Position numbers and translations under genes: made by a program. A stretch of DNA of 64,000 nucleotides from contig NZ_FNIM01000001.1 in NCBI RefSeq assembly GCF_900103885.1, positions 540,138-604,137 on the forward strand, given 5' to 3'. Positions 34,377-43,193 of the stretch are shown here, piece by piece (position 1 is the stretch's first letter; the number at the start of each line of letters is the position of its first letter). Source of the DNA: Actinomyces ruminicola (GTDB taxonomy: Bacteria; Actinomycetota; Actinomycetes; Actinomycetales; Actinomycetaceae). The notes below the pieces were generated by a model. It saw only the letters and a list, made by a program, of their open reading frames with translations. It was not told the origin of the DNA and made no database searches.

Positions 34377-34868
34377 CTACGACTCGGTCAGCGATCCGCT
34401 GCGGTCATGGCGGTGCCAGATCTCATCGGCGCGCGCCGCCAGGCACTCGAGCCTCCGCGCCAGCGCGGCCATCTCCTCCAACGACAGGTCTGCATAACAG
34501 GTCGCATTCCACGCATCGACCACCTCGTGCATGCGCACCGCAGCCGCCCGCCCGCGCTCGGTGAGAAACACCCTGTAGGCGTGCAGTGCGGTCGTATCGC
34601 GCTCGCGGCGCACGTACCCGTCAGCCTCCAAGGCGGCGACTATGCGCGCGACATTGCCCGCATCTAAGGCCCCGCGGTCCGCCACAGCGGTCTGCGTGAT
34701 GCCGTCCTCGGTGTCCAGTATCCGAATGACGGCCTGCTTGCCGGACCCAAAGCCTTCCCCGGCGAGTTCGCGCGACACATAGGAGAAGGTACGCCGGTAG
34801 AGCATGGCCACCGCCGCGTCGATGCGATTGCCCAGGGCGTTGGCCGGTGTCGGGACATATGTCTCCAT
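34377..34868 (-). CDS. MarR-family transcriptional regulator
   Basis: A 163-residue MarR protein. HTH region: ITQTAVADRGALDAGNVARIVAALEADGYV, wing RRERDTTALHAYRVFLTERG. ATG 34868 is preceded by GGAGGGGAG at 8 bases. It lies 44 bases downstream of the SDR gene at 34913 on the same strand, so both are probably one operon. It may control the divergent 35808-37274 pair of redox genes; inferred from location only. Confidence 0.82.
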   Translation of the reverse strand: METYVPTPANALGNRIDAAVAMLYRRTFSYVSRELAGEGFGSGKQAVIRILDTEDGITQTAVADRGALDAGNVARIVAALEADGYVRRERDTTALHAYRVFLTERGRAAAVRMHEVVDAWNATCYADLSLEEMAALARRLECLAARADEIWHRHDRSGSLTES

Positions 34869-34912
34869 GTCCGAATCTCCCCTCCGTATCCCCGGCGCAG
34901 TCGGCAGCTCCA

Positions 34913-35689
34913 TCAGACCGACCAGCCGCCGTCGGCGATGATCGCCTGCCCGACCACGAATCCCGCCGCCGGACTGGCGAGCCACACTACCGTCTGCGCG
35001 ATCTCGGCGGCTCGTCCCATGCGGCCGACCGGGATCGCGTCCACGATTGCGCGAATATGCGCGGGTGCATCAGCGGCGGCGCCGGCCACCATAGGCGTGT
35101 CACAAGTACCGGGGCATACCGCGTTGACCCGTATTCCCCGAGCGGCGTACTCAAGCGCAGCCGACTTGGTCAGTCCCAGCACCCCGTGCTTACTCGCCGT
35201 GTAGGCACCGATGGTGGGAATGCCGCGCAGTCCGCCTTGCGATGAGCAGTTGACGATCACTCCCCGCGAGCCGGAGGCGTCGGGCGCCTGCTCCCGCATA
35301 ACACGCAGTTCGTGTTTCGTGCAGAAGAATGCGCCGTAGAGATTGATCTTCATCACCCGATCGAACTCCTCGGCGGGAAGGTCAGCAAGTTCCCGGTGTT
35401 CGGACTGCACTCCGGCGATGTTGGCGGCAATATCCAGCCTGTCGAACAGCTCCACGGCGGTACCGACAGCGGCCTCGACCTGTTCCTCGCTGGTCACGTC
35501 GCAGGATACGGCCGCCGCCCTGCCACCGTCCGCCGTGATCTGTTCCGCCAGGGCGCGAACTGCTTGCACCCGAATGTCTGCTAAGACAACAGCCGCACCC
35601 TCGCGAGCGAAGGCCTCCGCACAGGCCCGGCCGATTCCCGAGGCCGCCCCGACAACGAGGGCCGTCGCACCCTCCAATTCCGCGTTCAT
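34913..35689 (-). CDS. SDR-family oxidoreductase
   Basis: A 258-residue classical SDR: VVGAASGIGRACAEAFAREGA, LADIRVQ (Asp after beta-2 suggests NAD), NIAGVQ in place of NNAG, Ser in NCSSQGG, YTASKHG (catalytic Tyr and Lys), and C-terminal VVGQAIIADGGWSV. ATG 35689 follows GGGGAGGA. Divergent from the NAD(P)-binding protein at 35808 and upstream of the MarR gene. Substrate unknown. Confidence 0.87.
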   Translation of the reverse strand: MNAELEGATALVVGAASGIGRACAEAFAREGAAVVLADIRVQAVRALAEQITADGGRAAAVSCDVTSEEQVEAAVGTAVELFDRLDIAANIAGVQSEHRELADLPAEEFDRVMKINLYGAFFCTKHELRVMREQAPDASGSRGVIVNCSSQGGLRGIPTIGAYTASKHGVLGLTKSAALEYAARGIRVNAVCPGTCDTPMVAGAAADAPAHIRAIVDAIPVGRMGRAAEIAQTVVWLASPAAGFVVGQAIIADGGWSV

Positions 35690-35807
35690 GCCGTTCCTCC
35701 CCAGCGCGCCCTTGCCACGAATGCTTCTCAAGCCTAGGCTGGTGAACTATAATGTTGCAACCGCAAGATAGCCGCTCACCACACCTTAGAGACAGGAGCG
35801 CCTGGAC

Positions 35808-36416
35808 ATGACCACAATGACTCGCAACGTTGCCGTGCTGGGGGCTACCGGCAAGCTCGGCTCCGCACTGTCGCGCGCGATCCAGGCGGACCCCGCGCTC
35901 AACCTGACACGGGTCGCGCGGCGGGCACCCGAGAACCAGGAGGGATCGCGCTTCCTGTCCGCAGACGTCGGCGACATCGACGCGCTGGAGCACGTGCTCA
36001 CGGGCCAGCACGCGGTGATCTGCGCAATCCCCGGGAGCGACCTGCCCCGAATTGCCGAGAATCTCGTTACCGTCATGGATCGGCTCGGCATCAAGCGGCT
36101 GATATTCACCGGCGCAGTCGGCATCTACAACGAGATCTCCGCACCGGACGGCATCCGCCATAACGTCGCCCATGAGCCGAAGCAGGTGCCTAATCGCGAC
36201 GCCGTCGGCATCGTTGAGGCCAGCGACCTCGACTACACGATCCTGCGGCCGGGTTTCCTCCGGGACGGCGATGCCGACGACGTGGTGCTCACCCCCAAGG
36301 GCGCGCCCGTGGCCCGTTATCACACCACCATTCCCTCGGTCGTCGGGTTCGTCATGAACCTGCTTAAGGACGAGACGACTCACCTCCACGAAAGCATCGC
36401 CATCACCCGCAAGTGA
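35808..36416 (+). CDS. NAD(P)H-binding protein, atypical SDR
   Basis: A 202-residue protein of the NmrA/NAD(P)H-binding group. VAVLGATGKLGSALSRAIQ carries the GxxGxxG fingerprint, RVARRAPENQEGSRFLSADV the adenine end, and RLIFTGAVGIYNEI and YTILRPGFLRDGDADDV are typical of the family. ATG 35808 follows AGGAG with about 9 bases; ATG 35817 is an alternative. It is 15 bases upstream of the AKR gene at 36432, forming a two-gene operon. Likely a reductase of small carbonyl or quinone compounds. Confidence 0.8.
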   Translation: MTTMTRNVAVLGATGKLGSALSRAIQADPALNLTRVARRAPENQEGSRFLSADVGDIDALEHVLTGQHAVICAIPGSDLPRIAENLVTVMDRLGIKRLIFTGAVGIYNEISAPDGIRHNVAHEPKQVPNRDAVGIVEASDLDYTILRPGFLRDGDADDVVLTPKGAPVARYHTTIPSVVGFVMNLLKDETTHLHESIAITRK

Positions 36417-36431
36417 ACAGGAGCAGAGCAC

Positions 36432-37274
36432 ATGCAGACCATCACCTTGAACAACGGTGTCGAGATGCCGATCATCGGCTTCGGCACCTATCAGATCACC
36501 GATCCCGCCGAGTGCGAGCGCTGCGTGGTTGAAGCCGTCGCGACAGGCTATCGGCTCATCGACACCGCGCAGGCCTACGGCAACGAGGAGGCGGTCGGCG
36601 CCGGCATCGCGCGCTGCGGTGTGCCGCGCGAAGAACTCTTCATCACCACCAAGCTCTGGTTCCGCAACTACGAGCGCGACTCCTCGCTGGCGTCATTGGA
36701 GGCATCCCTGCGCCGCCTGGGCACCGACTACGTGGACCTGGTCCTGCTGCACTGGCCATTCGGCAACACCTATGCCGCGTGGCGCGCACTCGAAGAGCTC
36801 CAGCGGGACGGGCGGACGCGCGCCATCGGCGTGTCCAACTACGCGCCCAGCCAGCTGATCGACCTCATCGAGTTCAACGAGGTCGTGCCCGCCGTCAACC
36901 AGGTGGAGACGAATCTGCTCGCCCAGCAGAACGCTCTTCATGAGCTCATGGCTGACAAGGGTATCGCCCACCAGGCGTACGCGCCCTTCGGGCAGGGCCG
37001 GGCGAATGAGATGTTCAACCTGCCCGAGGTGACCGCGGCTGCACGGGCGCACGGCAAGACGCCGCGCCAGGTGGCGCTGCGCTTCATGATTCAGCGCGGC
37101 ATCGGCGTCATTCCCAAGTCGACTCACGCCGAGCGTATGGCCGAGAACCTGGACGTGTTCGACTTCGAGCTGACCGGGGCCGAGATGACCGCCCTCGCCT
37201 CCATCGACACCGATCGTCCGATGATCGGCAACCCGCAGGATGCGACGCTCGCCGCGTCGGCCATCACCTGGTGA
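36432..37274 (+). CDS. Aldo/keto reductase
   Basis: A 280-residue AKR with tetrad LIDTAQAYGNEEAVG, ITTKLWF, LVLLHWPFG and cofactor motif GVIPKSTHAERMAENLDVFDFEL. Closest in the window to the AKR at 6522. ATG follows AGGAG by 8 bases. Second gene of a two-gene operon; its stop is embedded in a hairpin. Confidence 0.88.
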   Translation: MQTITLNNGVEMPIIGFGTYQITDPAECERCVVEAVATGYRLIDTAQAYGNEEAVGAGIARCGVPREELFITTKLWFRNYERDSSLASLEASLRRLGTDYVDLVLLHWPFGNTYAAWRALEELQRDGRTRAIGVSNYAPSQLIDLIEFNEVVPAVNQVETNLLAQQNALHELMADKGIAHQAYAPFGQGRANEMFNLPEVTAAARAHGKTPRQVALRFMIQRGIGVIPKSTHAERMAENLDVFDFELTGAEMTALASIDTDRPMIGNPQDATLAASAITW

Positions 37275-37296
37275 CGGGCACTGCGGAGCCCGTCAC
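37271..37296. terminator. Hairpin overlapping the AKR stop codon
   Basis: 9-bp perfect stem GTGACGGGC / GCCCGTCAC; the TGA stop is inside the first arm. Confidence 0.55.
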
Positions 37297-37412
37297 CCGG
37301 CGGCGGGCTCTGCGGCGTCGCGGATGCGCAGGCTCATCGCGCTGGCGAAGACGCACATGGCGATGTCGATCGTCCAGATGGCCACATAACCGCCGGTCGC
37401 ATCCACAGCACG
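37293..37412 (-). pseudogene. C-terminal remnant of an MFS transporter
   Basis: The last 40 or so codons of the open frame read VDATGGYVAIWTIDIAMCVF followed by ASAMSLRIR and a polar tail. This looks like the last helix and cytoplasmic end of a major-facilitator protein. Upstream sequence on that strand has no membrane segment and no start or ribosome site, so only the end of a lost gene seems to remain. Confidence 0.4.
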
Positions 37413-37679
37413 GTGGCGGATTTCGGGAACAACGTTCCCGAATTTGACCGGCTCTTCGTGTTTGAGGGTGCGGCGTGGCGCCTCCTCCAACCTCGCCGGT
37501 GTTTGGCAGTGCGAAGGAACCCGTCCCCCAGCTGCCAGGGAAGGCGTGTCCGACAGCCGCCCTGTGCCCCTGGGGGCCAAACCCCGCGTTGTGGACGAGC
37601 CCACCGCAATCTCGGCCTGAACTACCACGCCCTCAAACCGGAAGCGCCGGTTATGGTCCAGGACAACGTTAACAATCCC

Positions 37680-37708
37680 TTGAAAACCAGCCCCTCAAGC
37701 AGTATCCG
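37680..37708 (+). promoter_or_regulatory. Candidate promoter of the lyase gene
   Basis: -35 TTGAAA, 17-base spacer, -10 TATCCG, ending 35 bases before the GTG start at 37744. Confidence 0.4.
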
Positions 37709-37743
37709 ATAGCACAGCAGCGCCAATCGCGAAGGAGCAGGAC

Positions 37744-38940
37744 GTGGGCATGATCAACGCTGCCCTGAGTAACAAGCGTGCCACCCCCGACGCATCGGTC
37801 CACCGCTACAGCCTGGAGACCGCCGAGCGCGCACGTGCCTAGTGCCGCAGCCTCCCGGAGTACCGGGAGACGCCGATGATCAGCCTGGATCACTTGGCTG
37901 CGCATTTGGGTGTCTCCTCGCCGTACGTCAAGGATGAGAGCAGTCGCTTCGGGCTCAACGCCTTCAAGGTCCTGGGCGGCAGCTACGCCATGGGGCGCGT
38001 GCTCGCGCAGCGCCTGGGCCAGGAACTGTCCGAGCTCCCCTACCCCGTGCTCACGAGCAGCGATACCCGTGAAGCGCTCGGCACGCTCACCTTCGTGACC
38101 GCGACGGACGGAAATCATGGGCGCGGCGTGTCCTGGACGGCTAACCGCCTCGGCCACAAGAGCGTGGTGTACATGCCCCGGGGCAGTGCACGGGAGCGGC
38201 TGGAGAACATCCGCGCCCTGGGCGCCGAGGCCTGCATCACCGACCTGGTCTATGACGACGCCGTCCGGCTCGCCGCCGCGCACGCCCAGGAGCGCGGCTG
38301 GATCCTGGTGCAGGACACGTCCTGGCCCGGCTATGAGCAGATCCCAGGCTGGATCATGGAGGGCTACACCACCATGGGGGCGGAAATCATGGAGCAGCTG
38401 GGCGGCGTCCGGCCTACGCACGTGTTCCTGCAGGCGGGCGTGGGCTCGATGGCGGGCGCAATGGCCGCATTCCTAGCCGACTGCTATGGGCTGGAGCGAC
38501 CACTGATCGCGATCGTGGAGCCGGACGGGGCGGACTGTCTGTACCGCACCGCGGCCGCCGACGACGGGCGGCTCCACGCGGTCAAAGAACCACAAACCAT
38601 CATGGCGGGACTGTGCTGCGGGGAGCCCTGCGGCATCGGCTGGGAGATTCTGCGCCAGCACGCCGACGCCTTCCTCGCCGTCCCCGATGAGGTCGCGGCA
38701 ACCGGCATGCGCATCCTGGGTAATCCGCTTACCGGCGACCGGCCGATCATCTCCGGCGAGAGCGGGGCCGCCTCGCGGGGCACCGTCACCGAGCTTCTGC
38801 GGAGGGACTGCTATGCCGACCTGCGGCGCGACCTGCGCCTCGGGGCGGACGCGCGGGTCCTGTGCATCTCCACCGAGGGCGACACGGACCGGGACAACTA
38901 CCGCCGAGTGGTGTGGGACGGCCGCTACGCGAGCGCGTAA
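37744..38940 (+). pseudogene. dpaL: Diaminopropionate ammonia-lyase, interrupted by amber codon
   Basis: A PLP-dependent lyase that should split 2,3-diaminopropionate to pyruvate and ammonia. The start is GTG 37744 (GGAG 6 bases upstream) or ATG 37750. After 32 codons an in-frame TAG occurs (37840-37842). The frame then continues unbroken: SLPEYRETPMISL is the family's S-L/F-P-x-Y-x-x-T-P-L entry segment, and KDESSRFGLNAFKVLGGSYA contains the PLP lysine. TDGNHGRG, the VGSMAGAMAAF loop and SGESGAASRG complete the core. Restart at ATG 37876 would lose about 44 residues, including part of the family N-terminus. TAC to TAG is one base change. A sequencing error is also possible. Confidence 0.78.
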
Positions 38941-38944
38941 GCGG

Positions 38945-40204
38945 TCAGTGGCGCAAGCAGGCCAGGGGGATGACGAGCACGCCGTCGTCACGCCGGTAGG
39001 CGGTGGCGCCCGCGGTGATCACGGCGAGGAAGGAGGGCTCCCCCATGCGGGCTGTATCCACGCGATCGCGCAGCCGCCGCAGGTGGGCGGCGGCGTCGTC
39101 GAGTTGGCGCGAACCGAGCTTCACCTCCAGCGGCGCCCACCGTCCGTCGGCGAGGACAACGACGGCGTCGGCCTCCAGCCCGGTCTTGTCACGGTAGTGG
39201 AAGAGCGTCCCGTCGTTGGCCTCGGCGTAGACCCTTAGGTCGCGCACGCACAGCGACTCGAACTGCAGTCCGAAGGCCTCGAAGTCGCGCAGCAGGTCGG
39301 CCGGCGCCCACCGCATGACGGCCGCACCGATTGACGGGTCCACGAAATGACGCGTCGGGCTGGTTCGGATTGCGGTCTTCGAACGCAGCGCGGGAGTCCA
39401 GGCGGGCAGGTCCTCAATCACGTAGGCACGCGACAACGCGCCGAGGTAGTCGCTGACGGTGTTGGGCGCCATGGTGGCATCGTCGACGGCGAGGTCCGCG
39501 GCGATCGTGGCCTGCGCGGCCCGGGTGGAGACGTGGCGGGCGTAGGCGCGCATGAGTGCGCGCATACGCGTCGAGTTGCGGGAGACGCCGTCCATGCGGG
39601 CGACATCGGAGTCGATCAGGCCCTCTACATAGTTGCGCGCCAGGCGTCCGGGCGACGCCGTCGCACCTGCGGTGACGGCGGCGGGCCAGCCGCCGCGGCA
39701 CAGAATCCGCGCTATGTCTTCCACGTCTAATGCGCTGACACCCGCGACCTCCGCCTCCCCATCGAAGAGCGCCCGCAGGGACACCTGCCCGGTGGACTCC
39801 TCCGACTCGAAGAGCGCCATGGTCCGCATGACGAGGGTAGCGATCCGCCCAACGCCGGAGTGCGCGCCCTGGGCGGTCGGCGCGGCCGAGCCGGTGAGGA
39901 TGAACTGCCCGGGCTCCCCGCGGCGGTCGACGGCGAAGCGGACGGCGTCCCACAGCTGTGGCGCCATCTGCCACTCGTCAATGAGCCGCGGAGTGGCCCC
40001 CTCCAGCAGCGCGGAGGGCTTGGCATCCGCGAGAGCGATGTAGGACTGGCTGCGATCGGGATCCTGCATGTAGATGACGCTGCCGGCCTGCTGCAGGGAT
40101 GTGGCGGTCTTGCCGCACCACTTCGGACCCCTGACCTGCACGGCACCACTAGTTGCTAGGGCGACGGCGAGCAGGTCATCTGCCACACGCGGCAGATAAC
40201 GCAT
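38945..40204 (-). CDS. P-loop ATPase with C-terminal DUF4143 domain
   Basis: A 419-residue protein. N-terminal AAA-like ATPase: Walker A GPKWCGKTATSLQQ (residues 26-39), Walker B LIDEWQMAP, sensor-like FILTGSAAP. The helical middle carries a winged-helix-like section, then the DUF4143 domain, which has a PD-(D/E)xK-nuclease-like motif (EADAVVVLADGRWAPLEVKLGS). Function of this family is unknown. The start is at ATG 40204 with GGAGGA upstream. Its promoter region contains four 23-bp tandem units. A second, frameshifted member lies at 41010-42272. Converges with the lyase gene (4-base gap). Confidence 0.87.
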   Translation of the reverse strand: MRYLPRVADDLLAVALATSGAVQVRGPKWCGKTATSLQQAGSVIYMQDPDRSQSYIALADAKPSALLEGATPRLIDEWQMAPQLWDAVRFAVDRRGEPGQFILTGSAAPTAQGAHSGVGRIATLVMRTMALFESEESTGQVSLRALFDGEAEVAGVSALDVEDIARILCRGGWPAAVTAGATASPGRLARNYVEGLIDSDVARMDGVSRNSTRMRALMRAYARHVSTRAAQATIAADLAVDDATMAPNTVSDYLGALSRAYVIEDLPAWTPALRSKTAIRTSPTRHFVDPSIGAAVMRWAPADLLRDFEAFGLQFESLCVRDLRVYAEANDGTLFHYRDKTGLEADAVVVLADGRWAPLEVKLGSRQLDDAAAHLRRLRDRVDTARMGEPSFLAVITAGATAYRRDDGVLVIPLACLRH

Positions 40205-40259
40205 CAGTTCCTCCTCCGGCTTGCGAAACCCGCATGTCTCCGCCTCTAAGCCTAGCCGA

Positions 40260-40347
40260 TTGCGTGAGTCGGACGGGTTTCATTGCGTGAGTTGGACCGA
40301 TTCTGTTGCGTCAGTTGGACGGGTTTCGTTGCGTGAGTTGGACGGTG
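40260..40347. repeat. Tandem array, 23-bp period, four copies, upstream of the DUF4143 ATPase
   Basis: Units start at 40260, 40283, 40306 and 40329, each close to TTGCGTGAGTTGGACGGGTT plus three bases. The period is exactly 23. The array lies 56-143 bases upstream of the ATPase start codon and contains no spacers, so it is not CRISPR. Confidence 0.88.
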
Positions 40348-40440
40348 CGGCGCCGCCAGCCGCAGCGATGACGGGCGCCTGCACGAGTCGCCACCTCCGC
40401 AGCCCGAGCCGGCGCCGCCGGCCGGGCTGCCGCCCGCGAC

Positions 40441-40893
40441 CTACTGCTCCTTCCAGCGGCGCAGCTGGGGCAGGACCGCACTCAGGTAGGAGACGGCCTC
40501 GTCCTCCGTGATGTGCGCGCTCTCGGACACGTACGGTGCGCTGTGCTCAATCAGGTCCTCCAACGTCTCCGGACCGACAAAGGCGCCGTCCTGGTAGCAC
40601 ATGGAACAGTAGTCCTCGGACCTGGTCCCATTGGCCTCGCTGCCGTGCTGCCCCTCCCTTGGAATGGGCATGCCGCAGCTCTGGCAGTGCGGGCCGGGCG
40701 GAGCCTCGAGCAGGCGGGTGACCGGCACGTCGAGCGCGGCGGCCAGCAGCTTGCACATGTCGATGCCCGGGGTGGTGGCGCCAGTCTCCCAGCGCGAGAC
40801 CGCCTGCCGGGTCACCATAACCCGATCCGCGAGCTCCCCCTGAGTCATCCCCCGCGCCCCCCGGACGTCGGCGATGATTTCTCCGATTGTCAT
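40441..40893 (-). CDS. XRE-family HTH regulator fused to a zinc ribbon
   Basis: A 150-residue protein. Residues 3-60 are an HTH (IIADVRGARGMTQGELADRV, TRQAVSRWETGATTPGID). Residues 80-145 match the putative zinc-ribbon family: CQSCGMPI ... YCSMCYQDGAFVGPETLEDL. Four cysteines in two CxxC pairs are present. The ATG at 40893 has AGGAG 6 bases upstream. HTH plus this zinc ribbon is a known pairing in Firmicutes and Actinobacteria with unknown signal. It stands alone between the two DUF4143 genes. Confidence 0.82.
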   Translation of the reverse strand: MTIGEIIADVRGARGMTQGELADRVMVTRQAVSRWETGATTPGIDMCKLLAAALDVPVTRLLEAPPGPHCQSCGMPIPREGQHGSEANGTRSEDYCSMCYQDGAFVGPETLEDLIEHSAPYVSESAHITEDEAVSYLSAVLPQLRRWKEQ

Positions 40894-41009
40894 GTCGTTC
40901 TCCTGTTCCGCGGCACACCAACCGCGCCGCAGCACAAGAACACCACAGAGCCCCGATCCCGTCGAGCAACAGGTTGTTGCATCACAACGCGGCGCCAGCC
41001 CGACGCCGT

Positions 41010-42272
41010 TTACGGGCGCAGCGCGTGCAGTGGGAAGGTGAGGACGCCGTCGGGCAGTCGCATGGTCGGCCCGTCCGCGGTCACGACAGCGGTGAAGACC
41101 GGCGCCGGCGTGCGCTCGACGTCGATATCCGCGACGAAGGCCGCGAGCGACGCCCGTCCCTTCGGGATCTGCCGCTGGCCGAGCTTGAGCTCGAATGCGG
41201 CCCAGCGTCCGTCATCGAACTCAACGACGGCGTCGACCTCCTTGCCGGACTTGTCCCGGTAGTGGTACACACGCCCGCCCCGCAGCTCGGCGAAGGTCCG
41301 CAGGTGCTGGACGACCTGGGATTCGAACCACAGCCCCGCCGTCTCCAGGTCCTGCATGAGCCGCTCCACCGAGGTCGCGGTGATGGCAGCCGCCAGGGCG
41401 GGGTCCACGAAGTGGAGCTTCGACGAGGTGCGCACTGCATAGCGAGAGCGCAGGTGCGGGGTCCATGCGGGCTGCTCCTCTACGATGAACAGCCGCTTGA
41501 GCGCGTTCACATAACCGACGGCGGTCTCCGCGCTCAGCGTCCGCGCCGTCACGTCCCTGGCGATGGTGGCGAACGAGGCCTCAGTGGCGATATGGCGCGC
41601 CAGTGAGCGCAGCAGCGCCTGCAGCCGGATCGGGTCGCGACGGGGGCTCCCCGTCGAGTCGCCCCACGTCGACATTGACGACGTCCTCCACATAGTCGCG
41701 CAGATGCCGCTGCGCCTGAGCGGCGGACGCATCGAGGTCGCCCGGCCGGCCGCCGTGTATTAGCGCGTCCAGGGCCTCCCGGACGCTCGTGCCGGATTCG
41801 AGCACGGGTTCCGGACCGTCACCGTTGAACAGAGCCGCCAGCGAGACGTCCCCGCCGCCCAGACCGCGCTCGAACAGGGTCATGGGTCGCATCCGCACCC
41901 TGGAGATGCGGTGGCGCCGGAGCAGCGCGTCGCATCCTCGGCGGGGACAGAGGACCCGGTGAGAATGAACTGCCCCGGGCTCCGCCTGGCGTCGATCTCC
42001 CTACGGACTGCGTTCCACAGGTCCGGCGCGAGCTGCCACTCATCGATCAGCCTGGGGGTATCGCCGTCCAACAGCAGCGCGGGGTCGAGGTCCAGCGCGG
42101 CGCGGATCTGCGGCAGGCCGGAGTCCAGCGTCACTTCCGAGGCCGCATGCTGCAGCCCGGTCATGGTCTTGCCACAGGCGCGCACACCCTCAATCAGCAA
42201 ACCGCCTGAGTACCCCAGGACACCGTCAACGGGGGCGTCAACGACACGAGGACGGCAGCTCACATCAGCCAT
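41010..42272 (-). pseudogene. Second DUF4143 P-loop ATPase, two compensating frameshifts
   Basis: About 420 codons. The first part starts at ATG 42272 (AGGAGG upstream): MADVSCRPRVVDAPVDGVLG, Walker A GVRACGKTMTGLQH, Walker B LIDEWQLAP, FILTGSSVP. Near 41915 the frame shifts: adding one C on the coding strand restores SGAHRISRVRMRPMTLFERG. Near 41642-41646 (a run of five G on the plus strand) it shifts back: removing one base restores RLDGEPRRDPIRLQALLRSL. The end (EVDAVVEFDDGRWAAFELKLGQ) is in the original frame. Both lesions are in short homopolymers, so sequencing error is a real alternative; otherwise it is decayed. Clearly paralogous to 38945-40204. Confidence 0.8.
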
Positions 42273-42316
42273 CAGCTTCCTCCTGCAATGCAGCGCAAGG
42301 CCCACCTCAATCCGGG

Positions 42317-42374
42317 AGTTGGCGCCATTTCGACCCGGCATTTGGCGCCGCTTCAACTGGACAGTTGGCGTTCG
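42317..42374. repeat. Tandem array, 23-bp period, upstream of the second DUF4143 gene
   Basis: Units start at 42317, 42340 and 42363 (AGTTGGCGCCATTTCGACCC plus three; ATTTGGCGCCGCTTCAACTG plus three; AGTTGGCG partial). A degenerate fourth unit may start at 42294. Period is 23, as at 40260, and the unit shares AGTTGG and TTTC words. The array starts 45 bases upstream of the start codon. Confidence 0.8.
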
Positions 42375-42633
42375 GGAGCGGCGCAGCAAAGCACAACAGC
42401 CGACCGATACCACCAATTCACGCGCGGGATCCGGGTGCTCCACCCGGTACCCCGACACGAGCTTCGCGCCCCGCCTGCAACCACGACCGGGGCGGGAGGA
42501 GCGCTCCTGAACCTCCGCGAGCAAGTACTCGGTGGCCGGACAGTAGCGGCAGAAGAACTGCCTGTTGATGCGCGCCGCTCACGCAGTTCCTTGACGAACG
42601 ACGGTGCCGCAGCACCGACGTCCAGTCGGCCGG

Positions 42634-43146
42634 CTACTCCGGCGCGGCCAGCTCGCACACCATCAGCCACTCGGTCTCATCGAAGCCGTCGCCGACGATG
42701 CGGAAGCCCAGCCGCTCATACAGGTGCACGGCCCGGTTGGCCTTGACGACGCCGAGCGAGGCACGCGCACAGCCCGCCTCCCGCAGTTCCTGAAGCATGC
42801 GCTGCATCATGCGCGTGCCGATTCCCCGGCCCCGGTACTCCCGGTACAGGGAAATCGAGAACGCCGGCGTGGAGGCGTCCAGGTGCCCATAGCCCTTCGT
42901 GGTACGCACCCAGCAGGCGCCCACTACTCGGCCATCGACTTCCGCGACCAGCGCCCGGTCGTCCGGAAGGGTTCCAAAGCCCTCGAAGTGGGCGCGGCAC
43001 ATGGGGTCGTCGTAGATGACGCTGCGCGGCACCTGCCCGGTGAAGTCCTCGGGCACGTAGACGGCCTCCAGCAGGAAGTCCTCCAGCAGAGGCGTCTCCT
43101 CGGGCCGCAGGGGCCGTATTACTACGGCGTCGTCTTTGATCGTCAT
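42634..43146 (-). CDS. GNAT-family N-acetyltransferase
   Basis: A 170-residue acetyltransferase. The acetyl-CoA-binding motif A is SLYREYRGRGIGTRMMQRML (R/Q-x-x-G-x-G/A) near residue 110, followed by ASLGVVKANRAVHLYERLGF. Substrate unknown. The start at ATG 43146 yields the usual beta-1 VIRPLRPEE; no clear ribosome site is visible. The next gene upstream on this strand is the Fic gene. Confidence 0.83.
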   Translation of the reverse strand: MTIKDDAVVIRPLRPEETPLLEDFLLEAVYVPEDFTGQVPRSVIYDDPMCRAHFEGFGTLPDDRALVAEVDGRVVGACWVRTTKGYGHLDASTPAFSISLYREYRGRGIGTRMMQRMLQELREAGCARASLGVVKANRAVHLYERLGFRIVGDGFDETEWLMVCELAAPE

Positions 43147-43193
43147 CGGGTGCGATTGTAGGTGAAGCGCTGCTTCTGCGGCATGCCGGACGC

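Larger units (their letters stand above)
37275..37743. other. Gene-poor region with a transporter remnant
   Basis: 469 bases. It holds a probable C-terminal MFS remnant (37293-37412, minus strand) and a plausible promoter for the downstream lyase gene (37680-37708). Nothing else is recognised. Confidence 0.5.

Noticed and set aside
37840-37842. Amber codon in dpaL read as pyrrolysine or readthrough
   Set aside because: No pyrrolysine genes are in view and no structured element follows; a nonsense mutation or error is simpler.
40260-40347. CRISPR array
   Set aside because: Units are directly joined without spacers and no cas genes are present.
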